Origin: Alcaligenaceae bacterium
GTDB lineage: Bacteria > Pseudomonadota > Gammaproteobacteria > Burkholderiales > Burkholderiaceae_B
NCBI GenBank assembly: GCA_029265335.1
Contig: JAJUJN010000084.1
Span: 1 to 8,067 of the forward strand
Direction: 5' to 3'
DNA: 8,067 nucleotides
Part shown: positions 1 through 6,476 of the stretch, piece after piece
How positions within the stretch are numbered: position 1 is the stretch's first letter
Layout of the letters: each line of letters begins with the position of its first letter
Notes under the pieces: generated by a model
What the model saw: only the letters and a program-made list of their open reading frames with translations
Database searches by the model: none
Told to the model about the DNA's origin: nothing
Translations under genes and position numbers: made by a program

Positions 1-141
1 CTGCACCCAGGCCGTGCAGCCTGGCAACTGAGCGCGCCAGCTCTCGCGCCAGGTTTCCAGGAACTCACCTCGTGCGTCGCGATGTACGACGGGAATCAGT
101 TGCTTGACCTCGGTGAACGGAGGCAGAGAGAGAATCCGCAT
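1..141 (-). CDS. rfbC: dTDP-4-dehydrorhamnose 3,5-epimerase-like protein, N-terminal part
   Basis: The gene is cut by the left edge; only the first 47 codons are visible, without a stop. From an ATG at 139-141 the product begins MRILSLPPF and continues to IPVVHRDARGEFLETW (residues 16-31). This matches the start of the RmlC/RfbC cupin family, where a leading strand is followed by D-x-RG-x-F-x-E. The visible end, WVQ, fits the family's F/W-V-Q-D-N segment, whose last residues would lie outside the window. RmlC epimerises C3 and C5 of dTDP-4-keto-6-deoxyglucose in rhamnose synthesis. The catalytic His and Tyr are beyond the edge. The ATG lies 8 bases after the rfbB stop in the same direction, so the two genes are probably cotranscribed, which supports the call. 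I see no clear ribosome binding site. A related sugar 3,4-isomerase or another cupin is possible. Confidence 0.7.
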   Translation of the reverse strand, partial: MRILSLPPFTEVKQLIPVVHRDARGEFLETWRESWRAQLPGCTAWVQ

Positions 142-149
142 GCCAGGAC

Positions 150-1241
150 TCAGGCCGTTTGCCCCCGGCTGCATGTGAGCCAGGCCGGTGGGGTGGCCGA
201 CTTTCGGCGGGCCAGCCATTGGGGGTTGTCCAGATACCACTGCACCGTATCGCGCAGGCCGTCGGTGAGGGCAATCTGTGCTCGCCAGCCGGTGGCTTGG
301 TGGAGGCGTCGATTGCTGCTGGCGTAGCGCCGGTCGTGTCCCGGACGGTCGGTGACCTGGCGCAAGCGGCTGGCGGCGCCTTCGGCAGGCCAGCCGCCGG
401 GCGGAGCAGGGATACGTCCCGCGTGGTAGGCCGCATCGAGCTGCCGACAGAGCTCCCGCAGCAGTTCACGGTTGCTGCAGGGCGCACCGCCGCCAACCAG
501 GTACACCTCGCCGGGTTCCGCGACTTCGAGCAAGTCCATGAGCGCGCGGCAATGGTCGGTGACATGCAGCCAGTCTCGTTGCTGCAAGCCGTCGCCATAC
601 ACCGGGACGGTGGCGCCGGCGAGCACGCGTTGAATCGTGAGTGGAATCAGTTTTTCTGGATACTGGCGCGGACCATAGTTGTTGGCGCTATGCAGGATGC
701 AGGTGGGCAAACCGTGGGTACGATGCCACGCCATCACCAGGTGGTCGGCGGCGGCTTTGGCGGCGGCGTAGGGGTTGCTCGGTGCATAGGGGGTATGCAC
801 ATCGAAGGGCGCGGCATCTGGCGCCAGGCTGCCAAACACTTCGTCGGTGGACACATGCAGCAGCCGAAAGCTCTGTCGCCGGGTGGCGGGCAGACCGTCC
901 CACCAGGCGAGGGTAGCCTGGAGCAAGCGCATGGTGCCGACGACATTGGTATCGACAAAAGCATCGGCTGTGGCGATGGAACGATCCACGTGCGATTCCG
1001 CAGCCAGATGGATGATGGCTCGGGGCTGATATTGATGCAGCAGCTCTCGCACCCGCTCTCGGTCACGGATGTCGCCGTGTTCGAAATGCAGGCGATCGTG
1101 GCCCAGCCAGGGCTCAAGATTATCGAGGCCACCCGCATAGGTGAGGGCGTCGAGCACCACTACCTGCTGAGCCGTGTGTTCCAGGCAATGATGAACGAGG
1201 TTGGCGCCGATGAAGCCGGCGCCACCGGTGATCAGCAGCAT
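150..1241 (-). CDS. rfbB: dTDP-glucose 4,6-dehydratase (RmlB)
   Basis: A complete gene of 363 residues, near the usual 340-360. It converts dTDP-glucose to dTDP-4-keto-6-deoxyglucose in the cytoplasm, the second step of dTDP-rhamnose synthesis. It is an extended short-chain dehydrogenase. Residues 6-12 are the NAD-binding GGAGFIG. AAESHVDRSI follows at 80-89, then STDEVFG at 131-137 with the Thr-Asp-Glu catalytic set (132-134). The catalytic pair is Tyr158/Lys162 in YAAAK, followed by NNYGP (187-191), PEKLIPL (195-201) and VTDRPGHDRRYA (296-307). TDE together with the NNYGP...PEKLIPL stretch marks the RmlB subfamily rather than GalE. Two usually conserved spots differ: HSANNYGP where RCSNNYGP is common, and YASSNRRL after HDRR where YAIDASK is usual. 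The last ~20 residues form a non-conserved tail. The ATG is 6 bases after the lipA stop and has no close Shine-Dalgarno, which suggests transcription from the lipA promoter. Confidence 0.95.
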   Translation of the reverse strand: MLLITGGAGFIGANLVHHCLEHTAQQVVVLDALTYAGGLDNLEPWLGHDRLHFEHGDIRDRERVRELLHQYQPRAIIHLAAESHVDRSIATADAFVDTNVVGTMRLLQATLAWWDGLPATRRQSFRLLHVSTDEVFGSLAPDAAPFDVHTPYAPSNPYAAAKAAADHLVMAWHRTHGLPTCILHSANNYGPRQYPEKLIPLTIQRVLAGATVPVYGDGLQQRDWLHVTDHCRALMDLLEVAEPGEVYLVGGGAPCSNRELLRELCRQLDAAYHAGRIPAPPGGWPAEGAASRLRQVTDRPGHDRRYASSNRRLHQATGWRAQIALTDGLRDTVQWYLDNPQWLARRKSATPPAWLTCSRGQTA

Positions 1242-1247
1242 GGGGCT

Positions 1248-2228
1248 TTAAATGACTCCGGCTTGGAGGGCCTGCTCGTCGGCGTGGTAAGAAGAGCGCA
1301 CCATGGCGCCCACGGCCGCGTGGGTGAAGCCCATGGCCTTGGCCTCGGCTTCGAGCCAGGCGAAGGTGTCGGGGTGCATGTACCGCAGTACCGGCAGGTG
1401 GTGCTCGGAAGGCTGTAGATACTGGCCAACCGTGAGCATGTCCACGTCGTGGGCGCGAAGGTCGCGCATCACCTCCAGAATTTCTTCGTCGGTTTCGCCG
1501 AGGCCCACCATGATGCCCGACTTGGTGGGCACGTTGGGGTGACGCTTCTTGAATTCCTGGAGCAGGCGCAAGGAGTGCTCGTAGCTGGAGCCCGGTCGGG
1601 CCTGCTTATAAAGCCGTGGCACGGTTTCGAGATTGTGGTTCATGACGTCGGGCGGCCCGCCGTCGAGGATCTCGAGCGCACGATCGAGCCGGCCGCGGAA
1701 GTCGGGCACCAGTACCTCGATGCGCGTTTGCGGTGAAAGCTCGCGAGTGCGTTGGATGCAGGCCACGAAGTGCGCGGCGCCGCCATCGCGGAGGTCGTCG
1801 CGGTCGACAGAGGTGATTACCACATACGAGAGTTTCAGTGCAGCGATGGTGCGGGCGAGGTTCTCGGGTTCGTCGGTATCGAGCGGGTCGGGGCGGCCGT
1901 GGCCCACATCGCAGAACGGGCAGCGTCGTGTGCATTTGTCGCCCATGATCATGAAGGTGGCCGTGCCTTTGCCAAAACATTCACCGATGTTGGGGCAGGA
2001 GGCTTCTTCGCACACCGTATGCAAACGATGTTCGCGCAGAATCGATTTGATTTCGTGAAAGCGCGAACCTGGCGCGGGCGCCTTGACACGAATCCATTCC
2101 GGTTTGCGCAGTCGCTCTGCGGGCACGATCTTGATGGGGATGCGCGCCGTCTTTTCGAACGCCTTTTGCTTGCGGGTGGCGTCGTATGCCGGTGCGGGGG
2201 TGGCACCGGAATGGGGTGTTGCAGTCAT
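1248..2228 (-). CDS. lipA: Lipoyl synthase LipA
   Basis: A complete gene of 326 residues, normal for the family. LipA is a radical-SAM enzyme that inserts two sulfur atoms at C6 and C8 of octanoyl groups attached to lipoyl domains of 2-oxoacid dehydrogenases and the glycine cleavage H protein. Both iron-sulfur clusters can be placed. The auxiliary (sulfur-donor) cluster is C73-x4-C78-x5-C84 in [12 protein letters not shown]. The SAM-binding cluster is C99-x3-C103-x2-C106 in CTRRCPFC. The conserved C-terminal RSSYHADE starts at residue 311 and supplies the serine ligand of the auxiliary cluster. The start ATG (2226-2228) follows an AAGGAA ribosome binding site (2236-2241 on this strand, 7-base spacer), one of the few good ones in the window. 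The gene runs away from DUF2165 and is followed after 6 bases by rfbB. LipB, its pathway partner, is about 2 kb away on the same strand. Confidence 0.98.
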   Translation of the reverse strand: MTATPHSGATPAPAYDATRKQKAFEKTARIPIKIVPAERLRKPEWIRVKAPAPGSRFHEIKSILREHRLHTVCEEASCPNIGECFGKGTATFMIMGDKCTRRCPFCDVGHGRPDPLDTDEPENLARTIAALKLSYVVITSVDRDDLRDGGAAHFVACIQRTRELSPQTRIEVLVPDFRGRLDRALEILDGGPPDVMNHNLETVPRLYKQARPGSSYEHSLRLLQEFKKRHPNVPTKSGIMVGLGETDEEILEVMRDLRAHDVDMLTVGQYLQPSEHHLPVLRYMHPDTFAWLEAEAKAMGFTHAAVGAMVRSSYHADEQALQAGVI

Positions 2229-2364
2229 TGAAAGCTTCCTTGCTGCTGGAGGCCTTGCGTACAGCAGCTGTATGAAGAGAATATCCCGTATTTTAACGTG
2301 TGCCGCTCAACGGTCGCTTCTGGTCCGGGTGTGGCGGCGCCTGAACTCATCGAGTGAACCCCGT
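2229..2364. promoter_or_regulatory. Divergent intergenic region between lipA and the DUF2165 gene
   Basis: This 136-bp gap is the only space for promoters of both flanking, divergently transcribed genes. It contains the AT-richest patch of the neighbourhood, about 2275-2297. On the minus strand this patch gives a TAAAAT -10 candidate (2290-2295) for lipA; the -35 options near 2313-2319 are poor. On the plus strand I see no convincing promoter for the DUF2165 gene, only a weak GAGTGA (2352-2357) placed as a ribosome binding site. The region also holds the palindrome listed separately. The promoter assignments are inference. Confidence 0.35.
2260..2272. promoter_or_regulatory. Perfect 13-bp palindrome, possible operator
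   Basis: TACAGC-A-GCTGTA is a perfect inverted repeat with a single central base. It lies 32-44 bases upstream of the lipA start codon, between the lipA ribosome binding site and the TAAAAT candidate at 2290-2295, and about 95 bases upstream of the DUF2165 start. The one-base centre makes an RNA hairpin unlikely and a dimeric DNA-binding protein site more plausible. No specific regulator can be named. Confidence 0.35.
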
Positions 2365-2880
2365 ATGCAAGAGTTACCATCCCCTCGCCCCTGGTTGGCC
2401 TTGCGTGTGTCACAGACCATGCTGGTGGCCGCGGTTGCCTTGTTTGCCACGCTGGTGGCCTTCGGCAATCTGACCGATTACGGCACCAACTTCGCCTTTG
2501 TGCAGCACGTGCTGCAGATGGACACGATCTTTCCCGATGCCACGGTGGGCTATCGGGCCATACATGCCGAATGGGTCCATCACCTTGTGTACGCGGTGAT
2601 TATCGCCACGGAACTGACCGTGGCGGTGTTGTGCTGGGCAGGTGCACTGCGTTTATGGCGTTGGCGACATGCGCCCGCTGCAGAGTTCCGTCAGGCCAAG
2701 AGTCTGGCAATTGCTGGCCTGTTGCTGGGCTGCCTGCTTTGGTTCACAGGTTTCATCACGGTAGGCGGCGAGTGGTTTGCCATGTGGATGTCGTCGCAAT
2801 GGAATGGCATTGCCAGCGCCTTTCGCTTCTTCGTGCTGTTTGCGCTGATATTGCTTTACTTGGTGCTGCGCGACGATTGA
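2365..2880 (+). CDS. DUF2165 family small integral membrane protein
   Basis: A 171-residue membrane protein of unknown function. It matches the DUF2165 family through the N-terminal segment with FGNLTDYGTNFAFVQHVL (residues 33-50) and MDTIFP (52-57), then EWVHHLVY (69-76) and the C-terminal GGEWFAMWMSSQWNG (134-148). Four hydrophobic stretches are visible, at about 12-34, 70-95, 113-134 and 150-168. No catalytic motif is recognisable. I chose the ATG at 2365 because family similarity begins right after it and a weak GAGTGA lies 7 bases upstream. An in-frame ATG at 2272 would add 31 residues that look like translated intergenic DNA and would sit in the palindrome. It is the only plus-strand protein gene between positions 1 and 7728, and its last 25 bases overlap the end of the convergent MFS gene. 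Confidence 0.85.
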   Translation: MQELPSPRPWLALRVSQTMLVAAVALFATLVAFGNLTDYGTNFAFVQHVLQMDTIFPDATVGYRAIHAEWVHHLVYAVIIATELTVAVLCWAGALRLWRWRHAPAAEFRQAKSLAIAGLLLGCLLWFTGFITVGGEWFAMWMSSQWNGIASAFRFFVLFALILLYLVLRDD

Positions 2881-4121
2881 GTTTTGGCGCTGCTGGTGCG
2901 CAGCAAGTGCCCGATGATGGCACCAAATACCAAACCGAGCACACAGCAGAGGCCGGTGATGACCCAGGTCATCTGCCAGCCGCCCGCCACACCGGCCGCC
3001 CAGCCCACAACAGGCGGAATGGCGAGTTGACCGAAGGCTGACCACTGTTGCATCCAGCCCACTGTGGTGGGAACCGTTTTTTCGCTGGGGGCGAATCGCA
3101 CGGCCAGATTGAACATGGTGCCGGGAATCACGCCGCCGATGGCGGAGAACGTCAAGACGCCCACATATTGCAACCATGGTGGAGCGCTCAGGCCTCCCAC
3201 CTCGGCAAAGGCCACCACGGTGCTGAGGCCCATGCCAATGAAGCCGATGTTGACCACGGTGCGGGCCGGGATGCCTCGCGAGAGCAAGCGCCCCGACGAC
3301 AGGTTGCCGATGATGTTGATGGCGGCAACCAGCGCCGTAAGCGCGCCAGCCAGCTCGCCGCTGATGCCGGCGGCAGCGTAGACGGAAGGCAGAAAGCCCA
3401 CGATGGCAAGCCATTGGCCGGCATATACAGCGAAGGTAAAGCCGATGAGCCAAGCGCCGGGCGCACGCAGAGTGAGCACCATGCGCTCGAGCCAGCCCGC
3501 GGGGTCGGCTGCAGCACGGCTGGCCAAGCCTGGCGCATGGCGTTCGTCTGGCACCCCTGACCACATCCACAGCGCCATGCCCGCCGAAATCGCAGCCATC
3601 AACCACCACCATGCCGGCCAGCCCCACCAGGCGATGAGCACGGGGCCCGTGAGAATGGCGATTGCCGATCCCACCGGCATATAGGTGCTCCAGGCGCCCA
3701 GCATGACGGCCATGCGCGCAGGCGGCACGAGGTTCCGGATCAGACCGGGTGCGGCCAGCGCCACCAACAGAAACCCCATGCCTTCGACGGCGCGGCACCA
3801 GAGGAGCAGGGCGGCCCCTTGAGCAAAGCCGCCCACGAAGCTGGCTCCGGTACACAGCAACAGGCCAATGATGACACTGCGCTTGAGTCCCCAACCGCCT
3901 ATCGCCAGGCCGATAAATAAACCCACGGTCATACCCGCGATATGCACCAGCGAGATCAGAAACCCGGCTTCGACCAGAGAGAGGCCGAGTTGTGCGGTCA
4001 GCACCGGTAGGGCTGGCGCGATCTTGCCAATGTGCAAGGCGGCAACGACCCCGGCCATCAACACGGTGAAGGCGGGCAGCAAGCTGGGCGATCGCGAGGA
4101 GACTGAGGTGGAAGGCGTCAC
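2856..4121 (-). CDS. MFS transporter, substrate unknown
   Basis: A 421-residue major facilitator superfamily permease, the normal length for a 12-helix member. Hydrophobic segments start with LLPAFTVLMAGVVAALHIG (residues 14-32). The loop between helices 2 and 3 contains GGWGLKRS (75-82), a degenerate form of the MFS G-x3-D-R-x-G-R-R signature that lacks the Asp. A central hydrophilic loop at about 191-220 separates the two six-helix halves. The second half includes GFLPSVYAAAG (242-252) and VPTTVGWMQQW (350-360). General resemblance is to CynX/NimT-like MFS proteins, but the substrate cannot be read from sequence. I chose the GTG at 4119-4121 because it overlaps the lipB TGA as GTGA and keeps helix 1 whole; the next in-frame ATG would start inside helix 1. 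The open frame extends further upstream only through lipB. No ribosome binding site is evident, so translational coupling to lipB is likely. The 3' end overlaps the DUF2165 gene. Confidence 0.88.
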   Translation of the reverse strand: MTPSTSVSSRSPSLLPAFTVLMAGVVAALHIGKIAPALPVLTAQLGLSLVEAGFLISLVHIAGMTVGLFIGLAIGGWGLKRSVIIGLLLCTGASFVGGFAQGAALLLWCRAVEGMGFLLVALAAPGLIRNLVPPARMAVMLGAWSTYMPVGSAIAILTGPVLIAWWGWPAWWWLMAAISAGMALWMWSGVPDERHAPGLASRAAADPAGWLERMVLTLRAPGAWLIGFTFAVYAGQWLAIVGFLPSVYAAAGISGELAGALTALVAAINIIGNLSSGRLLSRGIPARTVVNIGFIGMGLSTVVAFAEVGGLSAPPWLQYVGVLTFSAIGGVIPGTMFNLAVRFAPSEKTVPTTVGWMQQWSAFGQLAIPPVVGWAAGVAGGWQMTWVITGLCCVLGLVFGAIIGHLLRTSSAKTQSSRSTK

Positions 4122-4876
4122 GTATTGCAGAGAGTCGAGGAGGATTGGAACTGCGCCACCGCTACTTCGAGCGAGCGCGTGGTGATGGGCGTTTGGGCGC
4201 GGGGGGTTTGGGCCTCGGGTTGAGGGGCCAACTGTTGCTGGAGTTCGGCCACCAAGTACTGAGCCACAGTGTCGAGCGACACATCGCTGCCCTGTTGCCG
4301 GAGGTCGGTCACCGACAGCCCTTGGTAGCCACAAGGCTCGATGCCGGCAAAAGGCTGCAGATCCATCGCCACATTCAACGCCAGGCCATGGTAAGTGCAA
4401 CCATTGCGCACCTTCACTCCCAGGGCAGCAATTTTGTGAAAGTGGGTGATCGGGTGGCGGGCAGGGTCGGCGCCATTAGCAGGCAAATAGATGCCGGGCG
4501 CGCCCGGATAACGCGTGGCGTCGGCCACGCCGCACGCCGCGAGCGTGCCCAGCACGGCTTCTTCGAGCCGGCGCACATATTCGCGTACGTAAATGCCTGC
4601 CCGGCGTAGATCGTAGAGCACGTAAGCCACGAGTTGGCCGGGCGCGTGGTAGGTGATCTGGCCGCCGCGATCGGTCTGCAGCACGGGAATATCTTTTGGC
4701 GACAAAACATGCGCCCGGCGACCAGCTTGCCCTAACGTATAAACGGCGTCGTGCTCAGTGAGCCAGATGGCATCGGCGGTGCCTGGCCCACGAGCCGCTG
4801 TGGCTGCTTGCATCGCCTGCCAGACTGCAGGGTAGGGCGATGGTCGCGGCTTCAGCCAGTAGGCAGACAGTTCCAT
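4118..4876 (-). CDS. lipB: Lipoyl(octanoyl) transferase LipB
   Basis: LipB moves octanoyl from acyl carrier protein onto a lysine of lipoyl domains, through an acyl-cysteine intermediate, before LipA adds sulfur. Visible family motifs are WLTEHDAVYTLGQAG (residues 38-52), RGGQITYHAPGQLV (70-83), KIAALGVKVRNGCTYHGLALNV (split here as KIAALG 148-153 and CTYHGLALNV 160-169) and PCGYQG (181-186). Cys182 is the expected nucleophile and Lys148 its activating partner. At 252 residues it is longer than the usual 210-230. Part of the excess is an insert at about 131-147 (ANGADPARHPITHFH). The rest is a tail after ~217 with a Pro/Gln/Thr-rich stretch (PQPEAQTPRAQTP). The start ATG is 9 bases after the ybeD stop, without a clear Shine-Dalgarno. 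The final TGA overlaps the GTG of the MFS gene. Confidence 0.97.
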   Translation of the reverse strand: MELSAYWLKPRPSPYPAVWQAMQAATAARGPGTADAIWLTEHDAVYTLGQAGRRAHVLSPKDIPVLQTDRGGQITYHAPGQLVAYVLYDLRRAGIYVREYVRRLEEAVLGTLAACGVADATRYPGAPGIYLPANGADPARHPITHFHKIAALGVKVRNGCTYHGLALNVAMDLQPFAGIEPCGYQGLSVTDLRQQGSDVSLDTVAQYLVAELQQQLAPQPEAQTPRAQTPITTRSLEVAVAQFQSSSTLCNT

Positions 4877-4885
4877 GGCGCAGAG

Positions 4886-5152
4886 CTACAGCACTAGCTT
4901 CACCAGCTCGTGCTGACCGAGTGCTCGATAGAGGTCGTCGAGCTGCTGCTGCGAGGTGGCACGTATGGTGAAGGTATAGCCGATGTAGTTCCCCTGGCTG
5001 CTGGGGCGCATCTCGACGGTGCTGGCGTCGAAGCCGGGGTTGTGCGCCTGCACGATGGCCAGCAATTGCTGGCCAAGGTCGTCGTGACGCACCCCCATCA
5101 CCTTGATGGGGAAGTCGCACGGAAACTCGATGAGGGTGTCGCGATCGGTCAT
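4886..5152 (-). CDS. ybeD: YbeD / DUF493 family small protein
   Basis: An 88-residue protein, the standard length for the DUF493 (YbeD) family. The N-terminal part IEFPCDFPIKVMG (residues 8-20) and the later segment SSQGNYIGYTFTI (51-63) are characteristic. The fold in E. coli is a small alpha/beta domain resembling amino-acid-binding regulatory (ACT-like) domains; the biochemical role is not established. It lies between dacA (11 bases upstream) and lipB (9 bases downstream), the same order as in enterobacteria, which supports the identification and suggests an operon. No obvious ribosome binding site precedes the ATG. The start is well fixed because the upstream sequence is the dacA stop. 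Confidence 0.95.
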   Translation of the reverse strand: MTDRDTLIEFPCDFPIKVMGVRHDDLGQQLLAIVQAHNPGFDASTVEMRPSSQGNYIGYTFTIRATSQQQLDDLYRALGQHELVKLVL

Positions 5153-5163
5153 TGGCGTGGTGC

Positions 5164-6399
5164 TTATTGAAAGTACAGGCGGACGGCGTCGAACAGACGT
5201 CCCACCATGCCCGCTTCGGGCACGGGGGTGAGCACGCGCAGGGAGCCCTCTTGCAGCACGTGGCCGTCCAGTACCAATTTGAGGGTACCTACGGGTTCGC
5301 CGGCTTCCAGAGGCGCAATGAGCGGGTCGGTGCGTTCGGCCACCGGCACCAGGTTGGCCACCTGGCCGCGGGGCACGGTAACCCAGAGCGGTTCAGCAAG
5401 GCCCAACGGGGCGACATCTTCAACGCCTTTCCAGACGCGAGCCTCGATGGCGGGGGTATCGGCCTCATACAGACGTGGAGTTTCGAAGTTCTGGAAGCTC
5501 CAGTTGAGCAGCTTGAGGCTTTCTTGGGTGCGTACTGATTCGCTTGCCGTGCCAACCACAACCGTGATGACGCGACGGTCGCCGCGCTCCGCCGTGGCCA
5601 TCAGGCAGTAGCCGGCGCCTTCGGTATGGCCGGTTTTCATGCCGTCAACAGTGGGATCGAGCCACAGCAGGCGGTTGCGATTGGGCTGGGTGATGTCGTT
5701 GTAGGTGAACTCGCGCTGCTGGTAATACTGGTAATAGGTGGGGAAATCTTGCGTCATGTGACGCGCGAGCAAGGCGAGGTCGCGCACGGTCGTGCGATGA
5801 CTGGGATGCGGCAGGCCGGTGGCATTTTCGAAGTTCGTCGCGGTCATGCCCAGGCGCTTCGCTTCTTCGTTCATGAGCGCGGCAAAGGCCTCTTCGCTGC
5901 CAGCAAGGGCTTCGGCCAGGGCCACTGAAGCGTCATTGCCCGACTGCACGATCACCCCCTGGAGTAGCTGTTCGATGGTTACGGGCTTGCGCGGTTCGAT
6001 GAACATGCGAGAACCACCGGTACGCCAGGCCGCTTCCGAAACCGGCACTTGCTGGTCGAGTTGCACCCGACCTTCATCCAAGGCCTTGAAGGTGAGGTAA
6101 ATTGTCATGACCTTGGTGAGCGACGCGGGTTCCACGGGAACGTCGGGATTGTGCGTGGCGATCACCTGACCGCTGTTGGCGTCGAGAGAGATCCAGGCGG
6201 TGGCGGCAATCTCGGGCACTGGCACGCTGGACAGCTCCGCCACGGCGGGCACGCTCGCGGTGGTGAGCGGCGTAGCGAGTGGGCTGATCGGCACAATGGG
6301 TGATGGTGGAGTTTGTGCTGCGAGAGGAGTGGCGATGAGCAGCAGCGAAGCTGCCAGCGCTCGGCAGCCTCGTTGAACAATTGACAGGGCAGACGTCAT
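5164..6399 (-). CDS. dacA: D-alanyl-D-alanine carboxypeptidase (PBP5/6 type), DacA
   Basis: A periplasmic serine peptidase of 411 residues (E. coli PBP5 is 403). It removes the terminal D-Ala from peptidoglycan pentapeptides and so controls cross-linking. A signal peptide with hydrophobic core ALAASLLLIATPLAAQ occupies about residues 14-29, with cleavage probably after the LAA or LAAQ segment. The three active-site motifs are present and correctly spaced: S93-L-T-K96 (nucleophile and base), S153-G-N155, and K255-T-G257 in GMKTGHTEGAGYC. The C-terminus (about 395-411, MVGRLFDAVRLYFQ) is the expected amphipathic membrane-anchor helix. A Pro/Ala/Ser-rich linker (about 30-64) precedes the catalytic domain. 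It is the first gene of the dacA-ybeD-lipB-MFS run and has its own promoter. There is no clear Shine-Dalgarno upstream of the ATG. Confidence 0.97.
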   Translation of the reverse strand: MTSALSIVQRGCRALAASLLLIATPLAAQTPPSPIVPISPLATPLTTASVPAVAELSSVPVPEIAATAWISLDANSGQVIATHNPDVPVEPASLTKVMTIYLTFKALDEGRVQLDQQVPVSEAAWRTGGSRMFIEPRKPVTIEQLLQGVIVQSGNDASVALAEALAGSEEAFAALMNEEAKRLGMTATNFENATGLPHPSHRTTVRDLALLARHMTQDFPTYYQYYQQREFTYNDITQPNRNRLLWLDPTVDGMKTGHTEGAGYCLMATAERGDRRVITVVVGTASESVRTQESLKLLNWSFQNFETPRLYEADTPAIEARVWKGVEDVAPLGLAEPLWVTVPRGQVANLVPVAERTDPLIAPLEAGEPVGTLKLVLDGHVLQEGSLRVLTPVPEAGMVGRLFDAVRLYFQ

Positions 6400-6476
6400 G
6401 GTTGGCTTGAGTCGGTGGGGGCGCCGCGCACAGGGCGCCGGGTGAGTTTGTTCGCCGCCTGCTGGCGACGGCCTGG
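6400..6476 (-). promoter_or_regulatory. Structured 5' leader of dacA mRNA
   Basis: If transcription starts about 6469-6474, the leader is some 70 bases and begins almost at once with a stem-loop. Bases 6470-6464 (CGUCGCC as RNA) pair with 6459-6453 (GGCGGCG) through seven pairs, one of them G-U, around an AGCA loop. A second inverted repeat, GGCGCC at 6434-6439 and again at 6420-6425, could form a 6-bp stem with an 8-base loop closer to the start codon. Neither hairpin is followed by a U-run, so a simple rho-independent terminator is unlikely. A 5'-end stabilising or translation-control structure is possible; this is inference. Confidence 0.4.

Noticed and set aside
159..1418. A 419-codon plus-strand open frame antisense to rfbB and the end of lipA
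   Set aside because: The complementary strand encodes a clear RmlB and LipA with intact motifs. The antisense product has no recognisable family, is Gly-rich, and arises from the GC-rich codon pattern of the real genes.
2272..2364. Extension of the DUF2165 protein to an ATG at 2272
   Set aside because: The added residues are not hydrophobic or family-like, and they would cover the intergenic palindrome and the lipA promoter candidate.
2653..3894. A 413-codon minus-strand open frame overlapping the MFS and DUF2165 genes
   Set aside because: It is Arg/His/Gly-rich without hydrophobic segments or motifs and is a frame shadow of the MFS gene.
4122..4400. A longer MFS start upstream of the GTG at 4121 (up to 4400)
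   Set aside because: The extra ~93 residues translate the lipB gene in another frame and show no membrane or signal character; the GTGA overlap start is the better choice.
6453..6470. Rho-independent terminator for the hydrolase gene
   Set aside because: The stem is good but no run of U follows on the minus strand (AACAAACUC follows), so I list it as a dacA leader hairpin instead.
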